A stretch of DNA of 64,000 bases from Verrucomicrobiota bacterium (GCA_016219875.1 JACRJZ010000163.1:1-64000), one strand, 5' to 3'; numbered from the stretch's first letter, positions 16,457-24,638 are shown. Made by a program: numbers and translations. The notes: generated by a model not told the origin, from the sequence alone.

Positions 16457-17431
16457 TCATCGGAGGAAGATCGCCTTCATCTGCGCCGTCGCGGGTTCGA
16501 GGTCCTTTAACACTTTGTCCCAATCGACTTTGAGGTGCGGACGCAAGCCCGGCGACCAGCCTTCCAGCGCCTGCGCCATCATCAATTGGTCACCCACCTC
16601 GCGGCGTTGGAGGTACTGGAAGAGTTGCTGCGCCCACATCGGGTTTGGTCCGCCGCGCACGACGGCGACCGTGTTGGGGATCAGCAACGTCTCCGCCGTG
16701 ATGGGTAGCGCGACGATGGGCCGCGCGTCGTTCTGGCCGGCGGCGACGTCATCGGAGTCCGTCAGCCCCAGCCAGGCTTCGCCGCGCCCGACCAGCTTGA
16801 CGACTTGCGAGTTGCCATCGACGAGGAACGGTTTGTTCGCCTGCAAGGCGCGGCACCAGGCCAGCCAGTTCGTCTCGCCCCAGTGCTGGCGGAGCGCCAG
16901 GAAGTGCGCGCTGGTGGTGCCGAACAGCGGATAGGCCAGCGCGACCTTGCCACGATAGGCAGTGGTGGTGAGGTCCCGCAGCGAGAGGGGCGTGCTGGCG
17001 CTGAACGCTGGCAGCTTGTTCGTGTTGACGACAATCCGCCGACTACGAAAGCCGAAGGCCGCCCAGCCGTTGGTGTTGCGAAAGATTCCATGCGCGGCAA
17101 GCTGGCGCGTGCGGAGTTCCTCGTTTCCCCAAAACACATCGCACTGCGGGCGGCTGCGTTCGGCCAGCAGGCGGTTGGCAAGGCCGACGGTCTTGACCGC
17201 TTCGCTGTCGTAGGCCGCCCGGACCTTGATGCCGGTCTCGGCGGTGAACTGCTTGAAGATCGGCTCGGCGAAGACCTGGTCTTGCGCGGCATAGACCACC
17301 ACAGCGGGCGAGTCGCTCTTCAGGCAGCCGGGCGTGAGAACACCCGCCAGCGCCGTCAGCGACAAGACCACCGCGCCGAGCAAGAGGCGTCGATATAATC
17401 CGTTCGTCCTCTCGGGCTGTTCGCGTTTCAT
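16457..17431 (-). CDS. Extracellular solute-binding lipoprotein (FbpA/iron type) of an ABC importer
   Basis: 324 residues from the ATG at 17431; the longer frame to 17494 adds nothing recognisable. The N-terminus is a lipoprotein signal (YRRLLLGAVVLSLTALAGVL, then TPGC). The mature part follows the FbpA/Fe(III)-binding pattern: VVVYAAQDQVFAEPIFKQF, GIKVRAAYDSEAVKTVGLAN, CDVFWGNEELRT, and LALRQHWGETNWLAWCRAL. Such proteins deliver ferric iron or another anion complex to an FbpB-type permease, here the next gene downstream. No FbpC-like ATPase is in the window, so the importer must borrow one. It is separated from the permease by an inverted repeat. Confidence 0.88.
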   Translation of the reverse strand: MKREQPERTNGLYRRLLLGAVVLSLTALAGVLTPGCLKSDSPAVVVYAAQDQVFAEPIFKQFTAETGIKVRAAYDSEAVKTVGLANRLLAERSRPQCDVFWGNEELRTRQLAAHGIFRNTNGWAAFGFRSRRIVVNTNKLPAFSASTPLSLRDLTTTAYRGKVALAYPLFGTTSAHFLALRQHWGETNWLAWCRALQANKPFLVDGNSQVVKLVGRGEAWLGLTDSDDVAAGQNDARPIVALPITAETLLIPNTVAVVRGGPNPMWAQQLFQYLQRREVGDQLMMAQALEGWSPGLRPHLKVDWDKVLKDLEPATAQMKAIFLR

Positions 17432-17539
17432 GGCCTGGATGATAGCGGCGGGCGATGCGGAAACAACTGCGACTTTGAGTTCGGAACGCTCCACGAACTT
17501 CCCGAATAGTCGCCCGCTGTTCTTCGTCGGATACCAGCA

Positions 17540-18970
17540 ATGAAATCAGCCAACTCTGACAGTCGATCGGATCTTCGTTCTTCACGCCGGCAGTTTCTCA
17601 CGCGCACCGCCTTCGCCGCCGCGGCCTTCCAGGTCGTGCCTGGGCACGTGCTCGGCCTGCGCGGCGCGACCTCGCCGAACGAGAAACTTAATCTCGCCGG
17701 CATCGGCATCGGCGGGCAGGGCCACAGCGACATCAACCAGATGGCCAGCGAGAACATCGTCGCGCTGTGCGACGTGGACTGGGACCACGCCGCGGGCATC
17801 TTCAAGCATTACCCCAACGCCAAGCGGTTCAAGGACTGGCGGAAGATGTTCGACGAGATCAAGGACATCGACGCCGTGGTCGTCGCCACGCCGGACCACA
17901 CGCACGCCTTTGCCTCGATGGCAGCCATGCGACTCGGCAAGCACGTTTATTGCGAGAAACCGCTCACGCATTCCGTGTGGGAAGCGCGCCAAGTCGCGAC
18001 GATGGCGCGAGAAAAGAAACTCTCCACGCAAATGGGCAATCAGGGCCAGGCCTCGGAAGAGACGCGCCGCCTTTGCGAATACGTCTGGGCCGGCGCCATC
18101 GGCCCCGTGCGCGAAGCCCACGTCTGGACCGACCGTCCGTCGCAGGGGCTCTTCAAAGAGTACTGGGCACAAGGCGTCCCGCGTCCGACCGACACTCCGC
18201 CCGTGCGAGCAAACCTGGACTGGGACCTATGGATTGGCCCCGCGCCGACGCGTCCGTATCACCCGGCGTACCTGCCGTTCAAGTGGCGCGGCTGGTGGGA
18301 CTTCGGCACGGGCGCGTTGGGCGACATCGGCTGTCACGCCCTTGATCCCATCTTCCGCGCACTCAAGCTGGGCGCGCCCGTCTCGGTCCAGGCTTCGTCC
18401 AGTCGCGTGAACACCGAGACTTACCCCGTCGCGTCGATGATCACCTACTCGTTTGCGGCCCGAGATGCAGCGCCTCAAGCGATCAACGAGTTCACCAATG
18501 GTTTGACCGGCGCCGCGGCGGGCGGCATTGAGATGCCGGCATTGAAGCTCGTGTGGTACGACGGCGGATTGCGCCCGCCGCGGCCCGATGGTTTGCCGGA
18601 AGGCGTCCACATGGGTGACAACGGGCGAATGTTGGTTGGCGACAAAGGGTTCATCTTGGGGAACTCCGTTTATCCCAAGTCACGTCGCGACGAAGTGGGC
18701 GAGATCGCCCGCACCATCAAACGCTCGCCAGGGCACTACAAGGAATGGGTCGAGGCCTGCAAGGGCGGCCCGCCCGGCGGCTCGAACTTCAACTTCGCCG
18801 GGCCGCTGGCCGAAGCGGTCCTCTTGGGCAACGTGGCGCTACGCGTGCAGCTCCGCGAAGAACTGACCTGCGCCAGACTGTTCTGGGATTCCGCTGCACT
18901 CAAGATCACGAACATCGAAGAAGCAAACAAGTTCGTGCGGCGCGAATATCGGCAGGGGTGGGAACTGTAG
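17540..18970 (+). CDS. Gfo/Idh/MocA family oxidoreductase, Tat-exported
   Basis: 476 residues. The N-terminus has a twin-arginine signal (SSRRQFLTRTAFAAAAFQVV). The NAD(P)-binding Rossmann fold follows (NLAGIGIGGQGHSDI, then VALCDVD, and AVVVATPDHTHAFASMAAM), with the signature EKPL in HVYCEKPLTHSVWEA and the C-terminal Gfo/Idh alpha/beta domain (WWDFGTGALGDIGCHALDP). Secreted members of this family with bound cofactor are abundant in Planctomycetes and Verrucomicrobia and act on sugars or cyclitols. It is transcribed divergently from the solute-binding gene, 108 bp away. The substrate is not determinable. Confidence 0.92.
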   Translation: MKSANSDSRSDLRSSRRQFLTRTAFAAAAFQVVPGHVLGLRGATSPNEKLNLAGIGIGGQGHSDINQMASENIVALCDVDWDHAAGIFKHYPNAKRFKDWRKMFDEIKDIDAVVVATPDHTHAFASMAAMRLGKHVYCEKPLTHSVWEARQVATMAREKKLSTQMGNQGQASEETRRLCEYVWAGAIGPVREAHVWTDRPSQGLFKEYWAQGVPRPTDTPPVRANLDWDLWIGPAPTRPYHPAYLPFKWRGWWDFGTGALGDIGCHALDPIFRALKLGAPVSVQASSSRVNTETYPVASMITYSFAARDAAPQAINEFTNGLTGAAAGGIEMPALKLVWYDGGLRPPRPDGLPEGVHMGDNGRMLVGDKGFILGNSVYPKSRRDEVGEIARTIKRSPGHYKEWVEACKGGPPGGSNFNFAGPLAEAVLLGNVALRVQLREELTCARLFWDSAALKITNIEEANKFVRREYRQGWEL

Positions 18971-19085
18971 CGCGCATTCCTCCCAGCGCAGCAGAGCCGT
19001 AACCAAGAGTGGCGGGACGCGCGGGACGGGCCGTTCTTCCATCAGGCGTCTGCGCTGAGGTTCGAGGCGCCACGTTGCGTGACCC

Positions 19086-20123
19086 TCATTGGCCACCCTT
19101 GGGGATCGTGTAAAACTCGTAGGTGATCCGCCAGGTGAACTCCGCGCCGGGCTCGACGTTCATGTCGATGAAAGGTTCGAACGAGAGCGGCGCCCGGATC
19201 GCCCACAAGGCGGCCCGGGAAAGCGGCCGATCGGCCGTGATCCGGACGCCTGCTCCCGCGCGCCGGTTCTCGATCCGGATGTCATAGTCCTTGGGGTCCG
19301 CGCCGAATCCCTGGATGTCGAGGTACACACGGTCCTCCCCGGTCAGCGTCTTGGAAAAGGCAATCCGGTTCTCCCGGACCTCCGCGAGGCCCTTCGCCGG
19401 CGGCCCTGAGGTGCGGATGCGGAAGGGAACCGTGAGCGAGCAATCGGGGCCGGGGGCCAGCCGGTCGAGGTACAGGAAATTGTGATTATAGACGCTGGTT
19501 TGGATGACGCGCTTTCCGGTGTTGCGCAGGCTATGGTCGAGCACCATCTGCGGCTTGCTGCCGGCCACCGAGACGGTCTTGCGGTACTCGTAGGCGTAGC
19601 CCGTCGCTGGATCAGCCAACTCGTGTCTGAACTCGATGGCATCGGGCCGCGGGCTGACCGTCCATCTCCCCCCGTCCATGATCGGGTAAAGCCGGTAGGG
19701 ATCGTACTTGGCGTCATCCGGCTTGCGCAGCACACCCACCCCGATTTTGACAAAAGTTCCGCCGGCCTTGGCCTGGTCGAAACCCAAACCCTTGCCATTG
19801 GTCACGAATTCTTCCGCCGGCCCGGTGATCGCGGTGCAAGGACCAGCGACGATGTCGGCGCCTTCATAGACAAAGTCGTGGACGCTTGGATCGCTCCGCT
19901 GGAACCATTGCGGAAAATAGTCGTGTCCGGCGAACTCAAGGCCCCCGATCAGCCCCGACCAATCGAAGCGGGTGCCGCGGTAGAATCCCGTGTTCGCGTC
20001 CGGCAGATACAGCCGCACGAGAAGGGGGCCGTTGCTGATTTTCGCCTCGGGAGCCGGACCAGCAGCGACGCCAATACCAGCCGTGAGCGAGACGCCGAGG
20101 GCCATCCAAGCAGTCTTTGTCAT
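19086..20123 (-). CDS. Secreted hypothetical protein, mutarotase-like
   Basis: 345 residues with a signal peptide (MTKTAWMALGVSLTAGIGVA). The mature protein is beta-rich with conserved-looking blocks: ISNGPLLVRLYLPDANTGFY, GTRFDWSGLI, VYNHNFLYLDRL and FEPFIDMNVEPGAEFTWRITYEF. The pattern recalls aldose-1-epimerase-like beta-sandwich proteins found beside sugar-degrading genes, but I cannot see a confident catalytic motif. It stands alone between a Gfo/Idh gene and a repeat-rich gap, reading toward the former (convergent). Confidence 0.7.
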   Translation of the reverse strand: MTKTAWMALGVSLTAGIGVAAGPAPEAKISNGPLLVRLYLPDANTGFYRGTRFDWSGLIGGLEFAGHDYFPQWFQRSDPSVHDFVYEGADIVAGPCTAITGPAEEFVTNGKGLGFDQAKAGGTFVKIGVGVLRKPDDAKYDPYRLYPIMDGGRWTVSPRPDAIEFRHELADPATGYAYEYRKTVSVAGSKPQMVLDHSLRNTGKRVIQTSVYNHNFLYLDRLAPGPDCSLTVPFRIRTSGPPAKGLAEVRENRIAFSKTLTGEDRVYLDIQGFGADPKDYDIRIENRRAGAGVRITADRPLSRAALWAIRAPLSFEPFIDMNVEPGAEFTWRITYEFYTIPKGGQ

Positions 20124-20194
20124 AGACCCCGATCATGGCGCGCGGCGCCCGCGCCGACAAATACGAACTTTCACACCGACGCATCGGGCAAGGC

Positions 20195-20383
20195 TGCATC
20201 AAGCTCGGTTCGGGAGCCCTCGTAGCGCAGACTTTCAAGTCTGCCGTAGCGCCGGTTTTCCAACCGGCGAGCGTTGGAAGAAGCCAGCCGGCTGGAAGTT
20301 TCACGGCCTGGCCGACTGCAAGTCGGCGCTACGGCAGGTTGAAAACCTGCGCTACCCGGTGCGCCGGGCGGGAGCTTGATGCA
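20195..20383. repeat. Nested inverted repeats with GTAGCGCAGACTTNNAAGTCTG units
   Basis: The outermost pair is TGCATCAAGCTC (20195-20206) and GAGCTTGATGCA (20372-20383). Inside, GTAGCGCAGACTTTCAAGTC and a run of mini-hairpins (GCCGGTTTTCCAACCGGC; CCAGCCGGCTGG; GCCGACTGCAAGTCGGC) end in GGTTGAAAACCTGCGCTAC. It fills most of the 369-bp gap before tyrA; nothing else is visible there. A related element lies in frame in the giant protein gene at 44482-44598. Confidence 0.85.
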
Positions 20384-20492
20384 GTCTTGCTGCATCGGGT
20401 TTCCAGAGGTGGTGTCAAGTTGCGTCCGGGAGCCGGACGCTGGCTTTTCCCTTGTTGCCTCACCACGATGGCCCCGCTTAAATCGCCCGCGC

Positions 20493-21377
20493 ATGAGTTG
20501 GCAAAAAATTGCCCTCCTCGGAGTCGGATTGCTGGGCGGGTCGCTGGGACTCGCCATCCAACAGCGCCGGCTCGCGAAGCGGGTGGAAGGCTGCGTCCGC
20601 CGACTGGAAAGCGTGGCGGAGTGCCAGGGACTCGGCATCGTGGACCACGCCACGCTCGACCTGAGCGAGGCCGTGCGCGACGCCGATCTCGTCATCCTCT
20701 GCACGCCGCTGGCGCAGATGCGCGGCTTGGTCGAGCGGGCGCTGCCGGCACTCCAGCCCGGCGCGATCGTCACCGATGTCGGCAGCGTCAAGGGCGTCGT
20801 GATAAAAGACCTTGAACCGCTCGTGGCCAAAGCGGGCGCGCACTTCGTCGGCAGTCATCCGATGGCCGGCGCGGAAAAGATGGGCGCCGGCGCGGCCAGG
20901 GCCGATCTCTTCCACAACGCCGTCTGCATCCTCACCCCTACGGCGAACACCGAGGGGGACGCGCTCCAGAGGGTGGACGACTTCTGGCGGCAACTCGGCT
21001 CACGGACCCTGCATTTGTCGCCCGACAAGCACGACGAGTATGTGGCGCGGTGCAGTCACTTGCCGCACGTCATCGCGGCGACGCTGGCCAACCTGGTCCT
21101 GGGTCCGTCGAGCGCCAAGGAGTTGGCCAGTTTGTGCGCGACCGGCTTTCGGGACACCACGCGCATCGCGTCCGGCTCGCCGGAGATGTGGCGGGACATC
21201 GCGCTGGCGAACCACGAAAACCTCGCCGAGGCGCTGGCGCGGTTCCAGGATGAGTTGCGGATCCTGCAGCGCGCGGTGGAAAGCCAGGACGCCAAGGCGC
21301 TGGATGCCTTTCTCTCCGCGGCCAAGCAACGCCGCGACCAGTGGGGCGCGCAAAACGCGTCGCTGTCGCCGGAGTGA
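20493..21377 (+). CDS. tyrA: Prephenate dehydrogenase
   Basis: 294 residues from the ATG at 20493 (MSWQKIALLGVGLLGGSLGL); the frame extends to 20376 but its extra N-terminus is translated repeat. The Rossmann motif GVGLLG is at residues 10-15. The TyrA signatures VILCTPLAQM, VTDVGSVKG, FVGSHPMAGAEKMGAGAA and DKHDEYVARCSHLPHVIAA are all present, the last carrying the catalytic His region. It oxidises and decarboxylates prephenate to 4-hydroxyphenylpyruvate for tyrosine. No ACT domain follows, so feedback control may be weak or absent. It is first in tyrA-aroA-cmk-plsC, all co-directional but separated by repeat-filled gaps. Confidence 0.95.
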   Translation: MSWQKIALLGVGLLGGSLGLAIQQRRLAKRVEGCVRRLESVAECQGLGIVDHATLDLSEAVRDADLVILCTPLAQMRGLVERALPALQPGAIVTDVGSVKGVVIKDLEPLVAKAGAHFVGSHPMAGAEKMGAGAARADLFHNAVCILTPTANTEGDALQRVDDFWRQLGSRTLHLSPDKHDEYVARCSHLPHVIAATLANLVLGPSSAKELASLCATGFRDTTRIASGSPEMWRDIALANHENLAEALARFQDELRILQRAVESQDAKALDAFLSAAKQRRDQWGAQNASLSPE

Positions 21378-21390
21378 AGGGAGCATGGTT

Positions 21391-21685
21391 ATCAGGTTTT
21401 CAAGTCTTCAAGTTTTCAGGCTTCCAGGTAAGGCGCCCGGCCCGGATGGGCCAAACGCCGGGCGGCATCAAGCTCGTTCCAGAGCGCGGCTGTCCCAGCC
21501 GCAGCCACGCTCGGAACCCGCCGGCTCAAGCCACTTCACGAAGCGCTCGGTCGTTCGTGGTCGCTGCGGCGGGGACAGCCGCGCTCCGGGCGGCGCCAGC
21601 CCGAGCTTGATGCCGTCTTGGGCCAAACGGGCCTGGAGACGGGACGGCTTGAAAACCTGACAACTTGAAAACCTGAAAACCCGAG
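21391..21685. repeat. Matryoshka of three nested inverted repeat families between tyrA and aroA
   Basis: The gap is built like nested shells. The outer shell is CAGGTTTTCAAGTCTTCAAG (from 21391) against ACTTGAAAACCTGAAAACC (to about 21683). Within it are GGCCCGGATGGGCCAAACG against GGCCAAACGGGCCTGG, then GCGGCATCAAGCTCG (21462-21476) against CGAGCTTGATGCCGTC (21602-21617). The core is GAGCGCGGCTGTCCCAGCC against GGGGACAGCCGCGCTC (21483-21586). No gene is seen in it. Confidence 0.85.
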
Positions 21686-23029
21686 ATGCCTCTTCCGCCG
21701 CTCATCGAAATCATCCCGCTGACCGCGCCGGTGCGCGCCGAGATCACGATGCCCGGCTCCAAGAGCATCACCAATCGCGCGCTGGTGCTGGCGGCCCTGG
21801 CGGACGGCGAAACGATCCTGCGTGGGGCGCTGTGGAGCGAAGACACGCAGGTGATGGTGGAGTGCCTGCAGGAACTGGGCTTCATGGTGAACGTGGCGCC
21901 GGAGCCGGATGAAATCTGCAACCGCACCATCACGATCTATGGCTTGGGCGGGAAAGTTCCGCGCGGCGGCACGGCGGAGCAACCGCTCGAACTGTTCGTC
22001 GGCAATGCCGGCACGGCGGCGCGGTTTCTGGCGGCGATGGTGTGCTTGGGCGGCGGCGTCTATCGGCTGCATGGCGTGCCGCGGATGCACGAGCGCCCGC
22101 AGGCGGCGCTGTTCGCGGCGTTGCGGCAGCTCGGGTATCGCGTCGATTCTCCGAACAACAAGCTGCCAGCCCTGATCTTCGGGTGTAGCAGCCGAGGTGA
22201 CGAGGTTCCTTCTGAGAAAGAAAGTCAGAGCCTCCTCACGTCGTCTGCTACTCACGAGCCACGACGCGCTTGCACGGTGAGCGTGGCGGAAAGCTCGCAA
22301 TTCGCGTCGGCTTTGCTGCTGTGCGCCAAGGCGGGGAGATGGTCTGTGGAAATCAGTGGCGCCAACGAAGACGAACTGCCGTATGTCGAGATGACGCGGC
22401 AACTGGGCGCCGTGTTTCCGGAGCACGGGGGGCGTTTCCAGATCGAGCCGGACGCTTCGAGCGGGAGCTACTTCTGGGCGGCGACGTCATCGCCCATCGG
22501 CCATCGCCAATGGCCAATCTCCGTCGCGCACTGGCCGTGCACTGGCTGGCAGATTGACGCCGAGTTTCCGAAGCGTCTGCCTTTGCCGGCGACGTTGTCG
22601 CGGCAGACAGACCTCGCCGACAGCATCATGACCGCCATCGTGATCGCACCTTTGGCCGGGTATCCAGTCAAGTTCACCGACCTCGGCCGCCTGCGCGTGC
22701 AGGAGTGCGAGCGCGTCGTGGCCTTGCGCACCGAGTTGACCAAGTGTGGGGCGAAGGTCATTGAGAGTGGGGACACGCTGGAGGTTTTTCCGTCGGCGCT
22801 GCATGGCGCGGAGATCGAAACCTACAACGACCACCGGATGGCGATGTGTTTTGCGATTCTGGGATTGAAAGTGCCGGGGATCAAAATCAAGAATCCGGCG
22901 TGTGTGAAGAAGACGTTCCCGAACTTTTTCCAGAAACTCGCCGCGCCGCCGCCACACGGGCTGGGCGCGGAGATTCGCGACGCGACGGACGGAAGGCGGT
23001 TGCGGGTGGAAGAGTTGTTCGCGGAATGA
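21686..23029 (+). CDS. aroA: 3-phosphoshikimate 1-carboxyvinyltransferase (EPSP synthase) with repeat-coded insertions
   Basis: 447 residues. It joins PEP to shikimate-3-phosphate, the sixth step of the shikimate pathway. Visible family motifs: PGSKSITNRALVLAALA (PEP/S3P site), LFVGNAGTAARFLAA, RMHERPQAALFAAL, SSQFASALLL (residues 203-212), DASSGSYFWAA, DSIMTAIVIAPLA, RVQECERVVAL and YNDHRMAMCFAILGL, so all active-site blocks are intact. Two stretches do not fit the family: about 167-190 (CSSRGDEVPSEKESQSLL...) from a palindrome at 22185-22251, and SSPIGHRQWPIS near 270 from a second repeat. Both lie in loops between core motifs. The fold appears to tolerate them, but activity is unproven. 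Confidence 0.95.
   Translation: MPLPPLIEIIPLTAPVRAEITMPGSKSITNRALVLAALADGETILRGALWSEDTQVMVECLQELGFMVNVAPEPDEICNRTITIYGLGGKVPRGGTAEQPLELFVGNAGTAARFLAAMVCLGGGVYRLHGVPRMHERPQAALFAALRQLGYRVDSPNNKLPALIFGCSSRGDEVPSEKESQSLLTSSATHEPRRACTVSVAESSQFASALLLCAKAGRWSVEISGANEDELPYVEMTRQLGAVFPEHGGRFQIEPDASSGSYFWAATSSPIGHRQWPISVAHWPCTGWQIDAEFPKRLPLPATLSRQTDLADSIMTAIVIAPLAGYPVKFTDLGRLRVQECERVVALRTELTKCGAKVIESGDTLEVFPSALHGAEIETYNDHRMAMCFAILGLKVPGIKIKNPACVKKTFPNFFQKLAAPPPHGLGAEIRDATDGRRLRVEELFAE
22185..22251. repeat. GTAGCAGCCGA palindrome inside aroA
   Basis: Arms at 22185-22208 and 22228-22251 are variants of the 24-nt repeat, here with GAGGTGACGAGG and GTCGTCTGC changes. It is in frame, codes about 23 residues, and lies just before the conserved SSQF motif of EPSP synthase. 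Confidence 0.88.
22489..22530. repeat. CCATCGGCCATCGCCAATGGCC repeat inside aroA
   Basis: A short palindromic run (GCCATCGCCAATGGC) flanked by GCGACGTCATCG and CCGTCGCG. It is in frame and codes SSPIGHRQWPIS, which is unlike any EPSP synthase motif. Confidence 0.6.
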
Positions 23030-23040
23030 ACCGGCAGCCA

Positions 23041-23158
23041 CTTTCAGGTTGTCAGGTTCTCAGGTTATCAAGTTGTCAGGTCTGGCAGTGGCGCGGCTTG
23101 GACGACTTAAAGACTTGAGAACCTGAGAACCTGACAACCTGAGAACCTGAGACTTTGA
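23041..23158. repeat. CAGGTTCTCAGGTTnTCA inverted repeat between aroA and cmk
   Basis: Tandem TCAGGTTGTCAGGTTCTCAG units at 23043-23081 face ACCTGAGAACCTGACAACC units at 23110-23155. It fills the whole aroA-cmk gap, and its last bases (GACTTTGAGA) contain the TTG that is the only plausible start for cmk. Confidence 0.88.
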
Positions 23159-23814
23159 GAAATCCGATTGTCATCGCCATTGACGGCACCAGCGCCAGCG
23201 GCAAGAGCACGAATGCCAAGCTCGTCGCGCGGACGCTGGACTATGTGTATGTGGATACCGGCGCGATGTATCGCACGCTGGCCTGGTATTGCCTCGCCAA
23301 AAGGGTGGATCCGCACGACGGCAAGGCCGTGGCCAACGTGTGCCGGCGCTGGAAGACCAGCCTGCAGTGCGCCGAAGGCGAGTTCCGCCAGGTGCGGCTG
23401 CTCGTGGACGGCTATTTCCCGGAGAAGGAAATCCGCACGCCGGCCGTGGCGGCTGCCGTGCCGCACGTGGCCGCCGTGCCGAAGGTGCGGGAGTGGATGA
23501 AGAAGAAGCAGCGCGAGTGCATCCAGTTTGGCAATCTCGTAATGGAAGGCCGTGACATCGGCACGAACGTCTTTCCCGAAACCGACTTCAAGTTTTACCT
23601 CGACGCCTCACTGTCGGAACGGTCGCGTCGCCGTGAGGCCGATGGCGTGCAAGAGAACCTGGCGGCGCGCGACGAGCGCGACAGCCAGCGCAAGGCCGCG
23701 CCGCTGATGATCCCGCTGGGCGCGGCGCTGATCGACAACTCAGGAGAGACGCCGGAACAGACCAGCTCACGGATCATCACGGAGTTCAAGCGCCGGCGGG
23801 AGGCGAGGAAATGA
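23155..23814 (+). CDS. cmk: Cytidylate kinase
   Basis: 219 residues. The P-loop is GTSASGKST (residues 11-19), followed by the NMP-binding signature VDTGAMYRTLAWY and VMEGRDIGTNVFP, with the LID region SLSERSRRREADG. It phosphorylates CMP and dCMP. The position after aroA is a common bacterial arrangement. The reading frame begins at a TTG that belongs to the tail of the intergenic repeat; the next in-frame ATG (residue 47) would delete the P-loop, so initiation must use TTG or another non-ATG codon. Confidence 0.95.
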   Translation: MRNPIVIAIDGTSASGKSTNAKLVARTLDYVYVDTGAMYRTLAWYCLAKRVDPHDGKAVANVCRRWKTSLQCAEGEFRQVRLLVDGYFPEKEIRTPAVAAAVPHVAAVPKVREWMKKKQRECIQFGNLVMEGRDIGTNVFPETDFKFYLDASLSERSRRREADGVQENLAARDERDSQRKAAPLMIPLGAALIDNSGETPEQTSSRIITEFKRRREARK

Positions 23815-23907
23815 CCACGGGACCACGGGACTACGGACTACAAGACCACCGAGCCGCAGACAACAACTTCCGCAGCCTGTGGTCTGTGGTCCGTGGTCCG
23901 TGGTCCG
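23813..23907. repeat. GACCACGGGACTACGGACTAC inverted repeat between cmk and plsC
   Basis: GACCACGGGACCACGGGAC and related units at 23814-23850 face GTGGTCTGTGGTCCGTGG units at 23878-23907. It spans the cmk stop region and the plsC leader, a third repeat family in the third gap of this operon. Confidence 0.85.
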
Positions 23908-23917
23908 CCTCGCTCCT

Positions 23918-24565
23918 ATGAACTTGCTCTATCGCTTGGGGCGTTTTCTGTTCCGGCTCGCCTTCCGGTTCTACTTTCGCTGGCGCGTGTGCCATGCGGA
24001 TCGCGTGCCGGTGGACGGCCCGCTCATTCTGGCCTCGAGCCACGCGAGCTATCTCGACCCGCCGCTGGTGGGATCAGGAGTGAGCCGGGTGTGCCACTTC
24101 CTCGCCCGCGCGACTCTGTTCACCAACCCGCTCTTCGGCTGGGTGTTGCGCGAGGTCTGCGCCATTCCGGTGGACCGCGACGGCGGGAGCGCCGCTGGGT
24201 TGAAGACGATCCTGAACAAGCTGAACGAGGGCGGCGCGATCGTGTTGTTTCCCGAAGGCACCCGCACGGTGGACGGCCAGTTGCAGAAGGCCCGCTCCGG
24301 CATCGGCCTGATGGCGCTGAAATCCGGCGCGCCCGTGGTGCCGGTGCGGGCGTTGGGCACGTTCGAGGCGTATGGGAAAGGCCGCCGCTTCCCGCGTCCC
24401 CATCGCATAACGCTCATCTACGGCGAGCCGATGCGCTTTGAGCAGGAGCGAGCCGAAGCAGAGGCATGTTCGCGTGAGCGGCTCAAGGTGCTTTATCAGG
24501 AAGTGGCGGACAAGATCATGGAAGCCATCGCAGGGCTGGAGGCGGACGTAAAACGTAATGCGTAA
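23918..24565 (+). CDS. plsC: 1-acylglycerol-3-phosphate O-acyltransferase
   Basis: 215 residues from the ATG at 23918 (MNLLYRLGRFLFRLAFRFYF); the frame extends upstream only through repeat sequence. A hydrophobic N-terminus anchors it in the inner membrane. The HX4D catalytic motif is in SSHASYLDPP, with the second block FTNPLFGWVLREVCAIPVDR, the glycerol-phosphate-binding FPEGTRT and VPVRALGTFEA. It acylates lysophosphatidic acid to phosphatidic acid. Its last six codons, DVKRNA and the stop, are written by the intergenic repeat at 24545-24638. Confidence 0.92.
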   Translation: MNLLYRLGRFLFRLAFRFYFRWRVCHADRVPVDGPLILASSHASYLDPPLVGSGVSRVCHFLARATLFTNPLFGWVLREVCAIPVDRDGGSAAGLKTILNKLNEGGAIVLFPEGTRTVDGQLQKARSGIGLMALKSGAPVVPVRALGTFEAYGKGRRFPRPHRITLIYGEPMRFEQERAEAEACSRERLKVLYQEVADKIMEAIAGLEADVKRNA

Positions 24566-24638
24566 AACGTGATGCTTCTTCTGGCGAAGGAGAGGTCTTT
24601 CGCCAGAATCCGTTTTACGTTTTACGTTTCACGTTCCA
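24545..24638. repeat. ACGTAAAACGT inverted repeat forming both gene ends of plsC and cutA
   Basis: GACGTAAAACGTAATGCGTA units (24545-24572) face CGTTTTACGTTTTACGTTTC units (24610-24638), with an inner pair TTCTGGCGAAG/CTTTCGCCAGAA. The left arm supplies the plsC C-terminus DVKRNA and TAA; the right arm supplies the cutA C-terminus NVKRKT and TAA. The hairpin could serve as a bidirectional terminator. Confidence 0.9.

Noticed and set aside
23041..23158. Possible CRISPR-like array of CAGGTTnTCAGG units
   Set aside because: Units are about 8-10 nt, tandem without unique spacers, and arranged as inverted arms; no cas genes are present.
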